From: Trichobilharzia szidati
Taxonomy: Eukaryota; Platyhelminthes; Trematoda; Strigeidida; Schistosomatidae
Direction: 5' to 3'
Assembly: GCA_944472155.2 (NCBI GenBank)
Contig: OX235271.1
Location: forward strand, 94,067,256-94,131,255
Length of the DNA stretch: 64,000 nt
In this document: positions 56,126 to 64,000 of the stretch, piece after piece
How the letters are laid out: every line of letters begins with the position of its first letter
How positions within the stretch are numbered: position 1 is the stretch's first letter
Position numbers and translations under genes: made by a program
The notes under the pieces: model-generated
What the model was told of the DNA's origin: nothing
Seen by the model: only the letters and a program-made list of their open reading frames with translations
Databases searched by the model: none

Positions 56126-56574
56126 CTGTGAATTAGAAGGGGGAAAAAAGGACAGAAAAAAGGAAACAGATGTTCAGTTAACCTTGAATAAAGACAACAA
56201 CAACAACAAATAAAACAGAATATACCTCGAAAAGATGCAAATAAACATGCTGGACACTAAAAAAAAAACATGCATAACGATAATGAAAGACGGTTAAAAA
56301 GAAGAAAGAAAGAAAGAAAAAGAAATATAGAATCAACATAATACTCAGGGCATAAGTAGTAAAAGAAATCAGCAGAGGGGCAACAAGGAAAAGGCAACCA
56401 ATGATGACTGTTGTAGCAGAGGGGAGATAATACATATAACTGACGACGATTACAACAACAACAACAAAAAAAGCAAGCAGAAATAAATATACTTGTATAT
56501 TTATTTATATACTATGAAGAAGGAGGTAGTGATGAATTTCCTGAGGGTGCGGAAAGGATTCACACTCAGTTTAC
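56126..56574. other. Short intron with CAA and GAAA repeats
   Basis: Intron between the two cytosolic-loop exons (449 nt), with (CAA)n near 56196-56210 and 56455-56468 and (GAAA)n near 56303-56322. One of the few introns free of transposons. Confidence 0.75.
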
Positions 56575-56862
56575 CTGAATCAACAACGGGAATGGATTGA
56601 ATTTGTAGACTATGACTATTAAGATTATTTTGTATAATATTATCTGAATTCAGTGTACTGCCATAATCAAATCTACGTCTTCTCTTCACCAAATTAGCTG
56701 ATATTCTTGGATTAATTGTACTTGACGAGACTGTTGAACAAGTTGCTATAGCTGGTGATGAAGATATTGTTGTTGTGTTCAGAGGAGCAATATCAGAATT
56801 CGGTGAATCGATGGAATGAACAGTTGGACAGGTTGAACCACATTCAAAATTTATGATCTCCT
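56575..56862 (-). CDS. sid-1: SID-1-like exon: cytosolic loop, part 1
   Basis: A 288-nt exon with acceptor CTCTTAG and donor GTAAAC. With the incoming G it starts EEIINFECGST, then is rich in Ser, Thr, Asn and Ile, with a basic patch VKRRRRFDYG and an end at SIPVVDS. No stop in 95 codons; phase 1 in, phase 1 out. In SIDT proteins the region between helices 1 and 2 is a long, poorly conserved cytosolic loop, which fits the low complexity. No catalytic motif is expected here. Confidence 0.8.
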
Positions 56863-57175
56863 CTAAGAGGATATAAAGAATAAGAATCGTGGGAATATGC
56901 AGGAGAATAAAATTATAAAATAAACAGAAAGTAATAGTAGAGAATAAATATCTTTCTTAAATGAAGACATTAAGCATACCATAAAAACTGAAGTGTATAT
57001 GAGTAAACGGCTTCCACTGCTTTCTCAATCTCTGATATTTCACTAATCTATACAACAGAGTGTGAAATAAGTATGGTGTCAACAATTTAGAATGCACTAA
57101 ATAAACCCATTGCAATTTGAAGAATTAAGCTCATTCATCCCTATAAAAGTAATCACTGTTAATTTTCAAGTATTA
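56863..57175. other. Intron, nothing recognised
   Basis: AT-rich; no supported feature. Confidence 0.45.
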
Positions 57176-57179
57176 ATTT

Positions 57180-57480
57180 GCAGGGATATGATTAGTTTCA
57201 AGTTTGATAGCGGATTGCTATCAGTTAAGGAACCAATGGAAACCAGGGAGAACTGGAGAGTTCCTTCATCCTTGTCTCAGACTCTTCAGAAGTATGTACC
57301 TATGAACTAACCGGGAACGGAACTAATGACCTACAAGCTATGAGGCGAGCTCGTTCACCATTCAGTCACTGCAATGAAACGGATTCCAAGCTGATTTTTA
57401 GTCCAACGCCAATCAATGTCCTTGACGAGTATTTATTCTCATACTTGTCCTGGTGGACCCTAGTGGTCACGAATGGACAG
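57180..57480 (-). repeat. Family A/A2 SINE, left member of a split inverted pair
   Basis: Minus copy: GATAGCGGATTGCTATCAGT tail, decayed hammerhead (57255-57305), GGCGAGCTCGTTCACCATTC head side. Its plus partner is at 58500-58700; a non-LTR element sits between. Confidence 0.65.
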
Positions 57481-58495
57481 ACGTTACAATTCATGGGTCA
57501 CTGGCCTCCAAAGCCTCAGGATGGTCGGGGGTGAGTGCCTTGCGCTGCGGGTTGGCCATCCCTCCGCACACCTCTTGAAATGCTCCCATATGACCGGGCG
57601 TCTTACATAGCCTTTCCTCAGGAAGTCCTACTCACTGCCTTCACGTGGCGGAGGTTTTTTCACCAAAGTGAGAGGGCGAAAGCGGATGCCCGGCGCTCTT
57701 CACCGGCTCGACTGTCCATTGGATGACAGTCTAGGGGAGATGGCTAAACCCTGATTCCAAACCTCCAACGACTGGCGTATGAAGCTCACTGGAGCTCACC
57801 AGCAGACGTATGGACAAAGGGCTTGTTGGATGTCCTGGACGTCTGGCCCCATTCAAAAAGGCGTATGAACCGAACTCCGGTCACCGGCTGCCAATGGACA
57901 GTGGACTCCCTACTCCACTCGTACTGCCTTGTAGGTCACACTTGGTTGTGTAAAGGCTAGAGCTGTACTCTCAAACAAAAGGCCGAGCGATTCTGGGGAC
58001 ATCACCCGTACCAAATTCCCATGAAACTTCACGAACTCTCTTACAAACGACTCTCACTGTAGACCATTGGTGCCTCAGGTACATTCTGCATGTTCGTTGG
58101 CAGGACAAACTCTCCAACGAAGAAGTGCGTCGTCGTTGCTACAACATCAACCAAATTCCAGTACTGGTCCAACAACGTCGCCTTCGGTGGTTTGGCCATG
58201 TTCTGCGCCGACCAGATGACGATCTGGTCAAATCAGTTCTAAATCCCTCGCCATTACCATCTTGGCGATGCCGCAGGGGTGGACAGCTGAAAACATGGCT
58301 TGGTACAGTCAAGGCTGATATGGAGTGCCTGGGGCTACAAACCGTCTACGGACTCCGTCTGTGGAACAAGAATTGGATAACCCTGTCGCAAAACCTTGCA
58401 TCAGATCGCCGCACCTTGGCAGCGATGATTCGAGATGTTCATGAAGCCGGCTCATCCTCCCGTAGGAGATAGCCGAAGTAAAGTAAAGTAAGTAT
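57481..58495 (+). mobile_element. Third non-LTR family, 3' end with (AAAGT)n tail
   Basis: Frame 58125-58472: RRRCYNINQIPVLVQQRRLR, WFGHVLRRPDDDLVKS, WRCRRGGQLKTWLGTVKADM, GLRLWNKNWITLSQNLASDR. The RLRW-GHVLRRP--RGGQLKTW order is a non-LTR ORF2 C-terminus, different from the RTE/SR2 copies. GC-richer than its surroundings. The AAGTAAAGTAAAGTAAG tail ends near 58491. Confidence 0.82.
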
Positions 58496-58499
58496 GGGT

Positions 58500-58700
58500 C
58501 ACTAGACTCTCGCCCAGTGGCTGAGTGATCAACAGGCTCATCTCATAACCTGAAGGTTGTGGATTTGATCCTTAATGGGGTCATGGGTTTGTACCACTGA
58601 AAAGTTGCAAACTAAGAAGAAACAGCTATCCAGTACTCCCCAATTTTCAATGGTTCTGTAACTGATTTCAGCCTCTAATAAAACTTGAAGTCGTGTAGTT
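58500..58700 (+). repeat. Family A/A2 SINE, right member of the split pair
   Basis: GCCCAGTGGCTGAGTGATC (A box), GAAGGTTGTGGATTTGATCC, then a decayed hammerhead with CTGAAAAG, AAAC, AGCTATCCAGTACTCCCC and a tail. Confidence 0.7.
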
Positions 58701-59030
58701 GTGTTCTCTGAGCTGGATGGTTTATTTGCAAAGCTTTCGATTGGTAAGCGATAAGAAGGAAATCTCACACACAAAGGGTCAAAATTTAGGTCAAGGAAAC
58801 AATCAATACCAATACAAATAGCCTAGACGGTGTGGAAACACACAAAAACAACCAGCCATGTTTAAGGTCACCAGGAGAAATGACTAATAAACTCGTGGAG
58901 AAATCTAAAAGCTCACTTGAACAAATTGAAATATGCGCTGAAGATGTTGCCTAGTAGGGCAATGAAAGCTTCGCTCAGAGAACACAACTGCATGAAAATC
59001 ATCCACCTGAGCTACAAATCTTCCCCCATC
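58690..59030. mobile_element. Internally deleted PLE family G ends (inverted) with hammerhead
   Basis: 58694-58745 (GTTCTCTGAGCTGGATGGTT, GCAAAGCTTTCGATTGG) and 58930-59030 (CTGAAGATG--, GAAAGCTTCGCTCAGAGAAC, ATCATCCACCTGAGCTACAA) are the two inverted ends seen at 48.6-49.7 kb, with no coding sequence between: a possible non-autonomous derivative. Confidence 0.7.
58935..58976 (+). ncRNA. PLE-terminal hammerhead, core intact
   Basis: GCG / CGC helix I (3 bp), CTGAAGA (58938-58944), helix II TTGCC with GGCAA (5 bp), GAAA (58964-58967), GC minimal helix III, U16.1 and U at position 17 rather than C. Helix I is short, so weaker than 48676-48719. Confidence 0.65.
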
Positions 59031-59470
59031 ATATCTAAACTTGAAGTTAATCAGAGTTAACTCAACATCGATTTCAAACGAGAAATGACGACTATTACTT
59101 ATGATACGATATTCTAATTCGTTATTTACAGCAAAAAAGAATTATTAAAAGTAATTGTACTGTAAGCAAGTGAATAGAATCATAAAGGGGATGTACCTAC
59201 ACTCAAAACATGCACTTTAGTACGATGTCGTTGTTACATTATAGGAGGTTAAAGTTCATCAAAACCTATGCTCATGTATTACAAGGTGCCTTACTAAGTA
59301 CGAATTAACATAAGTCATTCTGATTACTTTTATCCATAACGAGAATTTGTAGACAATGTGCTCATAAAATATCACAATCCAGAAACCTTCGACACTTACT
59401 CTCTAAATTACAAATAATAGGTATATGATAAAAGTTGATTCACAAGTATAATTGACTAAATGTACGCGGA
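59031..59470. other. Intron, nothing recognised
   Basis: AT-rich; no supported feature. Confidence 0.45.
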
Positions 59471-60036
59471 AAATTTCCAAGCCTTTACAACCTACAAGCT
59501 CACTCACTCATGGACAAGCTCTGTAGGTTAAAGGACCCTGTCGGTTGACCCAATTAGACAAAATAATATAATTTACAATGCAATGCCTGTGAGTGAGGTT
59601 AACTACATAGGTCAAACTAGTAGATCGAGGGTAGTCAGATTGCCAGAACATAAAAATTTAGGCTTAGGTTAGAATGATTGACCCCGAGAAGATAAGTAAT
59701 TTAGAAAAAAGCTCAGCAATTGCACTGCATGCATTTACACACAACTACACAATAAGGTGGGACAGAGTTAAAATTCTAAAGGATAATATAGGTAGGTGTA
59801 GAGAGAGGTTGATTATTACACGCAACACGTGCAATAGAAATGACTCATCCATCATACCAGAAATATGGATAACATTACTACCAATCAAACCAAGAGATGA
59901 GGAATAGTGGAATCATATAAACGAATTTAATTGAATTTGAGATTTTCCCGTCGATTGATTGGACCGAAGTGCTCGGTCTCAGGTTGACATGTCGGCTTCT
60001 TGTGCAGATGCTTCGACGATGCCTGGGCATTTAATT

Positions 60037-60180
60037 AGAATTTAATTTGTGGATGGTGGCTAGCAGGAGAATCCAGGATGCGCATTTCATCCTGCAGGTA
60101 CATCCAGTTGACGAGTCCCAAATAAGACGAAATGCGCATCCTGGATTCCACTGCTTGTCACCATCCACAAATTAAATTCT
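60037..60180. repeat. Sm-alpha-like inverted repeat hairpin
   Basis: Left arm 60037-60088 and right arm 60129-60180 are inverted copies of 52 bp with a few mismatches (AGAATTTAATTTGTGGATGG / CCATCCACAAATTAAATTCT at the ends). The loop and right arm hold the hammerhead. Confidence 0.85.
60102..60146 (+). ncRNA. Sm-alpha-type hammerhead, C3 to U
   Basis: Helix I ATCCAG / CTGGAT (6 bp), core TTGACGA (C3 to U), helix II GTCCC-AAAT-AAGAC (damaged by G to A), GAAA (60129-60132), palindromic helix III ATGCGCAT, C17 at 60140. This is the layout of the published Schistosoma Sm-alpha hammerhead. Confidence 0.85.
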
Positions 60181-60330
60181 AATATAAACGAAGTTGGAAA
60201 TTTTCATGAGTACGTTGATACGATTATAAGCAATAAATTGTGTTCGAAACTTGATCATCAGTAAATATTACTGTATAAACACTGTGTAACTTTATCAAAA
60301 TAGTTTTTATCCATTATGAATGCCTTTTTC

Positions 60331-60785
60331 ATTTGACACATAATCAACACAAAGAAACCAGACATCTTATGAATTTCATTTGACCATACAATATCTGAGA
60401 GTACTGAAAACAAGACAAGATAACCGTCACATGTGATGCAGACTGATGAAAATTTTTGAAAAAGTAGTAAAAGTAGTTATACTGATATTGACTGAAATTG
60501 ATAAGTAGAACAACTGAAACACTGGTGAACACAGAGATAGACAGATATGTATATAGAGAGAGACAGTGGATAAAATACCGAAACATATCGTTCGAATTGA
60601 TCCGAGAACTTAAATGAAACCAGACGTTTCAGAATGATACATAAATCTATACAATACTCAGATTCTTAACCTAACAACAGGTGTATATGATTTCTGATGT
60701 TAAAACTATCCATGATAGATGAAATAAAATAAAACAGACAAAGGAATGAAAACCTGATTTCATAGGAACTAATAGAAAACCTTGT
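60331..60785. other. Intron, nothing recognised
   Basis: No supported feature. Confidence 0.45.
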
Positions 60786-61330
60786 AGAGCTACGTGTGTC
60801 AATCTCTACTCAAATTCACGTAGCCGTGTAAGGGCTTATGGGGAATTGTCATCTGAATTGATAACAACCAGTGGTTTCCGTCAAGGATGTCCACTTTCCC
60901 CGTTTCTGTTTAACTTCATCATAGATATGCTAATGGAAGTATCCTTAACTGAACTTAACGACTTAGGAATCAACTTGTTACCAGGGAATAGTCTTATGAA
61001 CTTAGAATACGCAGATGACATTTTCCTGTTAGGGGAGGATTCTGACAAAATGCAGAGTCTTCTGAACACCTTGAGCAGCAATCTTCGTATGTTTGGCATG
61101 CGATTCACCCCTGTAAAATGTAAGATGCTGCTACAGGACTGGACTACGTCAACTCCTAGTTTAGTGATAGGGAGTGAATTGATAGAACATGTTGACCACT
61201 TCACCTATTTGGGAAGTTGTATCAGCACCAACGGATTGATTGGTGACGAAATCTCAGCACGGATCCAAAAAGCTCAAGCTGCTTTCGCTAACTTATACCA
61301 TCTCTCGCGTAGGCGTGACATCCGGCTATC
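60786..61330 (+). mobile_element. RTE/SR2-like RT fragment
   Basis: Plus frame from 60846: MSSELITTSGFRQGCPLSPF, LFNFIIDMLMEVSL, LEYADDIFLLGEDSDKMQSL (YADD intact), TYLGSCISTNGLIGDEISAR, ending RRDIRLS where PLE sequence begins. Very close to the 44.9 kb copy, so young. Confidence 0.92.
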
Positions 61331-61900
61331 ATGGTCAGGGTTGACAGAGTGGCAGAAGTCGATCAGGTGTGTGCGAAGCTCTATTCTGGAACACCTGATC
61401 GACTTCTACCACTCTGTCAACCCTGACCATGATTTCAAGATAATATATAGAATCCATGCTAACTTCCCGCGTTTTCTTCGTTACAGACTTCTAAAGACAG
61501 CTGAGGCCTTGGCAATTCATGACTTTAAGCCAGACCTTTGTGTACAAAAGATGTATATACAATCCCTACTTCTGCCTTGGCCGTAGATGGATAGACTTTT
61601 ATTTATTTTGTTTATTTAGTTATTCCATGTCCTTTTCTCTTATTACTATTCTCACTCAATGTTTTCCACTTGACCCAATTGTCATTCTAAACACAAAATT
61701 ATTTAATTTTTATAATATTGGATCCTATCTTATCAAATTTCACACCATGTTATGTAACATTTTTATATTCGTCTACTAGTCCTGTAATTATGTACCCCTT
61801 TCCAACATCTATACACCTTATGTATTATTCTATATATGACATTAATTATTTTGCCGCTTCACATTAAACTATGATTATAATCACAAATATTTTAATTGCA
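61329..61900 (+). mobile_element. PLE 3' end joined in frame to the RTE fragment
   Basis: From codon WSGLTEWQKSIRCVRSSILE the frame continues HLIDFYHSVNPDHDFKIIYR, LLKTAEALAIHDFKPDLCVQ to QSLLLPWP and a stop at 61586: the C-terminal domain after GIY-YIG, homologous to 21000-21225. Its start is a 42-bp foldback (61329-61370 with 61391-61432). PLE 3' untranslated text continues to about 61900. Confidence 0.88.
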
Positions 61901-62100
61901 TTCGATCTAATTCCCTCACCGGATTCATGATTTAACACTACCCTCAATCAAGGCCTTCAATAAGCATCCACTCCACCTTGACATGGTGAACTACACTAAT
62001 CACAGCTTCTCACTAGAACTTTAGACACCTTCGTCCTGCAGTCAGTCACCCAGTGTGGATGAAATTAATTTTCAAAAGTTAGTCTGCATTGGATTTGAAT
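61901..62100 (-). repeat. Family A2 SINE scrap
   Basis: CTTCTCACTAGAACTTTAGA, TTCGTCCTGCAGTCAGTCAC and AATTAATTTTC follow the order of the 18.6 kb minus copy. Confidence 0.6.
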
Positions 62101-62309
62101 GGTCTCAAGTTATGATCACAAATTGTTATCAGCTAGATAAAGAGATACAATTTATTTAAACAAATAAAAATAAAGTATTTGTGATCATTGTTATTAGCGT
62201 GATGGTGCGCTGTATACATAAAAGATAGCAACAACAACAGAAAAAAAACCAGTAAGTAATATTAAGTGGTAGATTATAACTAGACAAAGCATAGAACATT
62301 CATACATAC

Positions 62310-62335
62310 CGTTGTAAAATTGCTTTCGTCTTTCT
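62310..62335 (-). CDS. sid-1: SID-1-like micro-exon after TM1
   Basis: A 26-nt micro-exon: acceptor TTTTTTAG, donor GTATGT. Joined to the preceding exon it reads A-ERRKQFYN and leaves one base (G), continuing the positively charged cytosolic side of the first helix. Phase 2 in, phase 1 out; both neighbours match. Micro-exons of this size are common in schistosome genes. Confidence 0.75.
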
Positions 62336-63034
62336 CTAAAAAATAAAAACAGAAATAACAATTAGATTATTGGAAAGACAGATATGAATTGTTTTAGGGT
62401 CAGTTAGGTCAGTGTACATTGTTAATTTTTGAATACAGAGGTCAAACAGGCAGAATGACATTGATGAATTGTGATACTTAAAAAAATAGGTTATCTAAAC
62501 AAACAAAATATACGATTTCTTCTTTTAACAGTATTATTATTAATGGAAATAATAATAATAATAGTGTCCTTAGTCCATACAACATAAAATTAATGAATAT
62601 TTCAAACAGTGACATAAATGGTCCACTTTTCTAAGCACTAACACGATCACACTCACTGAGACTAAACAAAACATCACTGAGTTGACGTCTTCATTTTGGA
62701 GTTTAATTCTGTTAAGTGACAAGTAGCTTAACCTACTGAACTAAAAGGTATATTCAAACGAAAGTGATATTTATCATTATGGATGCCTTTTAGAAAGCCA
62801 TTAGATTGTGAACTGCTTATACATGCAGTTTAGTAAAGCTTGGAACACATTCTGTTAAACATGGACTGTCCACAGGCACCAACAACTTAGGAAGTCATCG
62901 GAAAACTTTGAAGTGATTCTATTCGAACCCTCCTAACTTACCATTCATTTAACTTCTAATGTTTTATCACGATTCTATTAGAGTTTACTAGACAATTTTT
63001 CAATATTCAAGAATTGATCTGTAAGGATTAGGTT
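62336..63034. other. Intron, nothing recognised
   Basis: (AAT)n near 62543-62562; no other supported feature. Confidence 0.45.
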
Positions 63035-63440
63035 TGCTTTTCGAGTTTGACCGCGCATTGATATCAGTGTTAGAGAACCATTGAAAACCAGGTAGTACTG
63101 GACAGCTGTTTCACCCTATAGTTTGGGAATCATCGGCAGTACGCACCCACCGCCAGGGTTCGAACCCAGGACCTTCCAGTTACAAGGCAAACTCGTATAC
63201 CATTCAGCCATTGAGACCCGATTCAATAGCCAGTCCATAAATTCTAACTTCTACCAATTCGTGATTTTAGCGCAACCACTAAACAATGTCATCTCTGAGA
63301 AATCCATCCTCACACTTGACTGGATGGACTTGACTGGTCCCGGCTTCTCAGTAGAACTTCAGGAGACCCCGCCCTCTAGCAAGTCACTAGTGAGCATCAG
63401 ATTAGTTTTCAAGAGTTGATCTGTAAGGATTAGGTAGCCT
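63035..63440 (-). repeat. Family A2 SINE, single minus copy
   Basis: Tail GACCGCGCATTGATATCAGT, hammerhead, GGGTTCGAACCCAGGACC, ATTCAGCCATTGAGACCCGA head, upstream block to GAGCATCAGATTAGTTTTC. One of few family A loci without an evident inverted partner; AGTTGATCTGTAAGGATTAGG flanks both ends (63011-63031 and 63412-63432). Confidence 0.85.
63095..63142 (-). ncRNA. Hammerhead-like, subfamily A2 (U4 to C)
   Basis: Minus: GTACTG / CAGTAC perfect helix I, core CCGATGA, helix II TTCCC--AGGGT, GAAA, palindromic ACAGCTGT, C17. Best preserved A2 copy; only U4 differs from a canonical core. Confidence 0.72.
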
Positions 63441-63670
63441 GTTTAAACGTGACTGTTATTTTAACTAATGTACCTTTAATTAACAGTTAAATGTAGTACT
63501 GCATCTCAGTGTTTCTAATTTCATGTAAACATTCAGTATTGATAAACTAGTTATTTGCTATTCTAATACCCTTCAAACAAAAACTTGAACAAATAAAGTG
63601 TTTCAATCGGGAAGAAAAATCGAAAGATAAACATAAAATTAGTGTCATAAAACAAGTAACAGAAACTTAC

Positions 63671-63764
63671 GCTCTTTGATATAAGAAAATAAGAATAACC
63701 GCGACTATGTAGAAAAGTAAATAAACACCCACAGCTCCAAGTATCGGCAGTAAATAAGGCCATT
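63671..63764 (-). CDS. sid-1: SID-1-like exon: first transmembrane helix
   Basis: The minus strand has acceptor TTGAAG, then a 94-nt exon, then donor GTAAGT (63670-63665). It encodes E/WPYLLPILGAVG, a strongly hydrophobic stretch, and ends IFLYQR, so it is a single membrane span followed by basic residues (cytosolic side). Entry phase 1, exit phase 2 (GC), which joins to the A starting the next exon. In SIDT proteins this would be helix 1, directly after the large extracellular region, which must lie beyond the right edge. The acceptor is the least certain border because it is the only AG downstream of the T-rich tract. Confidence 0.78.
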
Positions 63765-64000
63765 CTTCAATTCCAATGGAAAACAAAAAAAATATTCAAA
63801 AGAGAGAAAAAAAGGAAAAAGTTACGATACATAAATAAAATTTACATATTAGTTTATATACTACACATCTGAGGGAATAGATTAATTAAACTGAATACTT
63901 CATGAGAAAACTTGTACCACTAGGTGTATGACAACAATAAGTAGATGATTTATTCTCTACTAAGATGCCTAAGTGTATTAAGAGCAGATACTTTTAATTG

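Larger units (their letters stand above)
59474..60330 (+). mobile_element. Penelope-like element (family D), decayed, holding an Sm-alpha-like hairpin
   Basis: Plus strand: FKPTSSLTHGQ-like linker, a decayed GIY-YIG (NAMPVSEVNYIGQTSRSRV) and PEKISNLEKSSAIALHAFTH to EIWITLLP (59674-59907). Then an inserted or co-opted hairpin at 60037-60180 and the family D 3' arm 60185-60330 (TACTGTATAAACACTGTG, TTTTATCCATTATG). Confidence 0.75.
7444..63764 (-). other. sid-1: SID-1/SIDT-like dsRNA channel gene, internal part (exons plus giant introns)
   Basis: Span of the exons listed separately. Their peptides follow the order of the SIDT family: first membrane helix, cytosolic loop, helix 2 ending in PAVQLIMTYQ, then [39 protein letters not shown] and YYMGQWNI. 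SID-1 proteins are multipass membrane proteins that move double-stranded RNA across membranes and support systemic RNAi. Every intron seen between identified neighbouring exons joins compatible phases, apart from one gap between 33348 and 26509. The ectodomain (right) and the last membrane helices (left) are not in the window. Introns reach about 12 kb and are filled with retroelements. Family assignment rests on remembered family motifs, not on a search. Confidence 0.88.

Noticed and set aside
1..64000. CRISPR arrays, bacterial operons, ribosome binding sites
   Set aside because: Nothing of the kind; introns, SINEs and PLEs show that this is animal nuclear DNA.

Overview
The window looks like genomic DNA of a blood fluke (Schistosoma; species not resolvable). 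It is AT-rich and packed with RTE/SR2-like non-LTR retrotransposons, Penelope-like elements (PLEs) with GIY-YIG endonucleases, tRNA-headed SINEs and hammerhead-ribozyme repeats of the kind known from schistosomes.

Host gene. One minus-strand gene runs from beyond the right edge to beyond the left edge. I assembled it from small exons with GT/AG borders and compatible reading phases. Ordered 5' to 3' on the minus strand they are 63764-63671, 62335-62310, 56862-56575, 56125-55458, 51679-51606, 39261-39195, 33496-33348, (a gap with one candidate micro-exon at 28806-28776), 26509-26399, 21888-21752, 16594-16492, 10811-10691 and 7549-7444. The peptides are those of a SID-1/SIDT dsRNA-transport membrane protein: first membrane helix, a long Ser/Asn-rich cytosolic loop, then helices 2 to about 9. 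The N-terminal ectodomain and the last helices lie outside the window. Nearly everything else is intron, so almost every other open frame is retroelement debris.

Retroelements by class. (1) RTE-clade, SR2-like copies near 2.3, 11.0, 14.5, 15.5, 22.9, 27.4, 34.3, 42.0, 44.9, 50.0 and 60.8 kb; 44.9 kb keeps the longest frame. (2) A second non-LTR family near 1.1, 3.0, 8.5, 16.1, 23.5, 29.1 and 30.2 kb, and a third near 57.5 kb. (3) PLEs near 5.3, 20.1, 36.8, 48.6, 52.2, 53.1, 59.5 and 61.3 kb, several bounded by inverted flanks. (4) A Ty3/gypsy pol fragment at 25.4 kb and two solo LTRs with 4-bp target duplications at 9.8 and 31.0 kb. (5) Three tRNA-headed SINE-like families, here called A, B and C.

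Most interesting signal. Families A and C, and the ends of one PLE family, carry hammerhead ribozymes of one design: short helix I, CUGANGA, helix II, GAAA, a tiny or palindromic helix III, and a cleavage-site C. Family A is nearly always a head-to-head inverted dimer, repeatedly in the same arrangement (minus copy left, plus copy right), so these introns of a dsRNA-channel gene would themselves transcribe into long hairpins. Other notable structures are a PLE with an intact-looking terminal hammerhead (48.7 kb), an RTE-PLE chimeric reading frame with a 42-bp foldback at its junction (61.3 kb), and a roughly 220-bp direct duplication flanking a SINE (39.4-40.1 kb).
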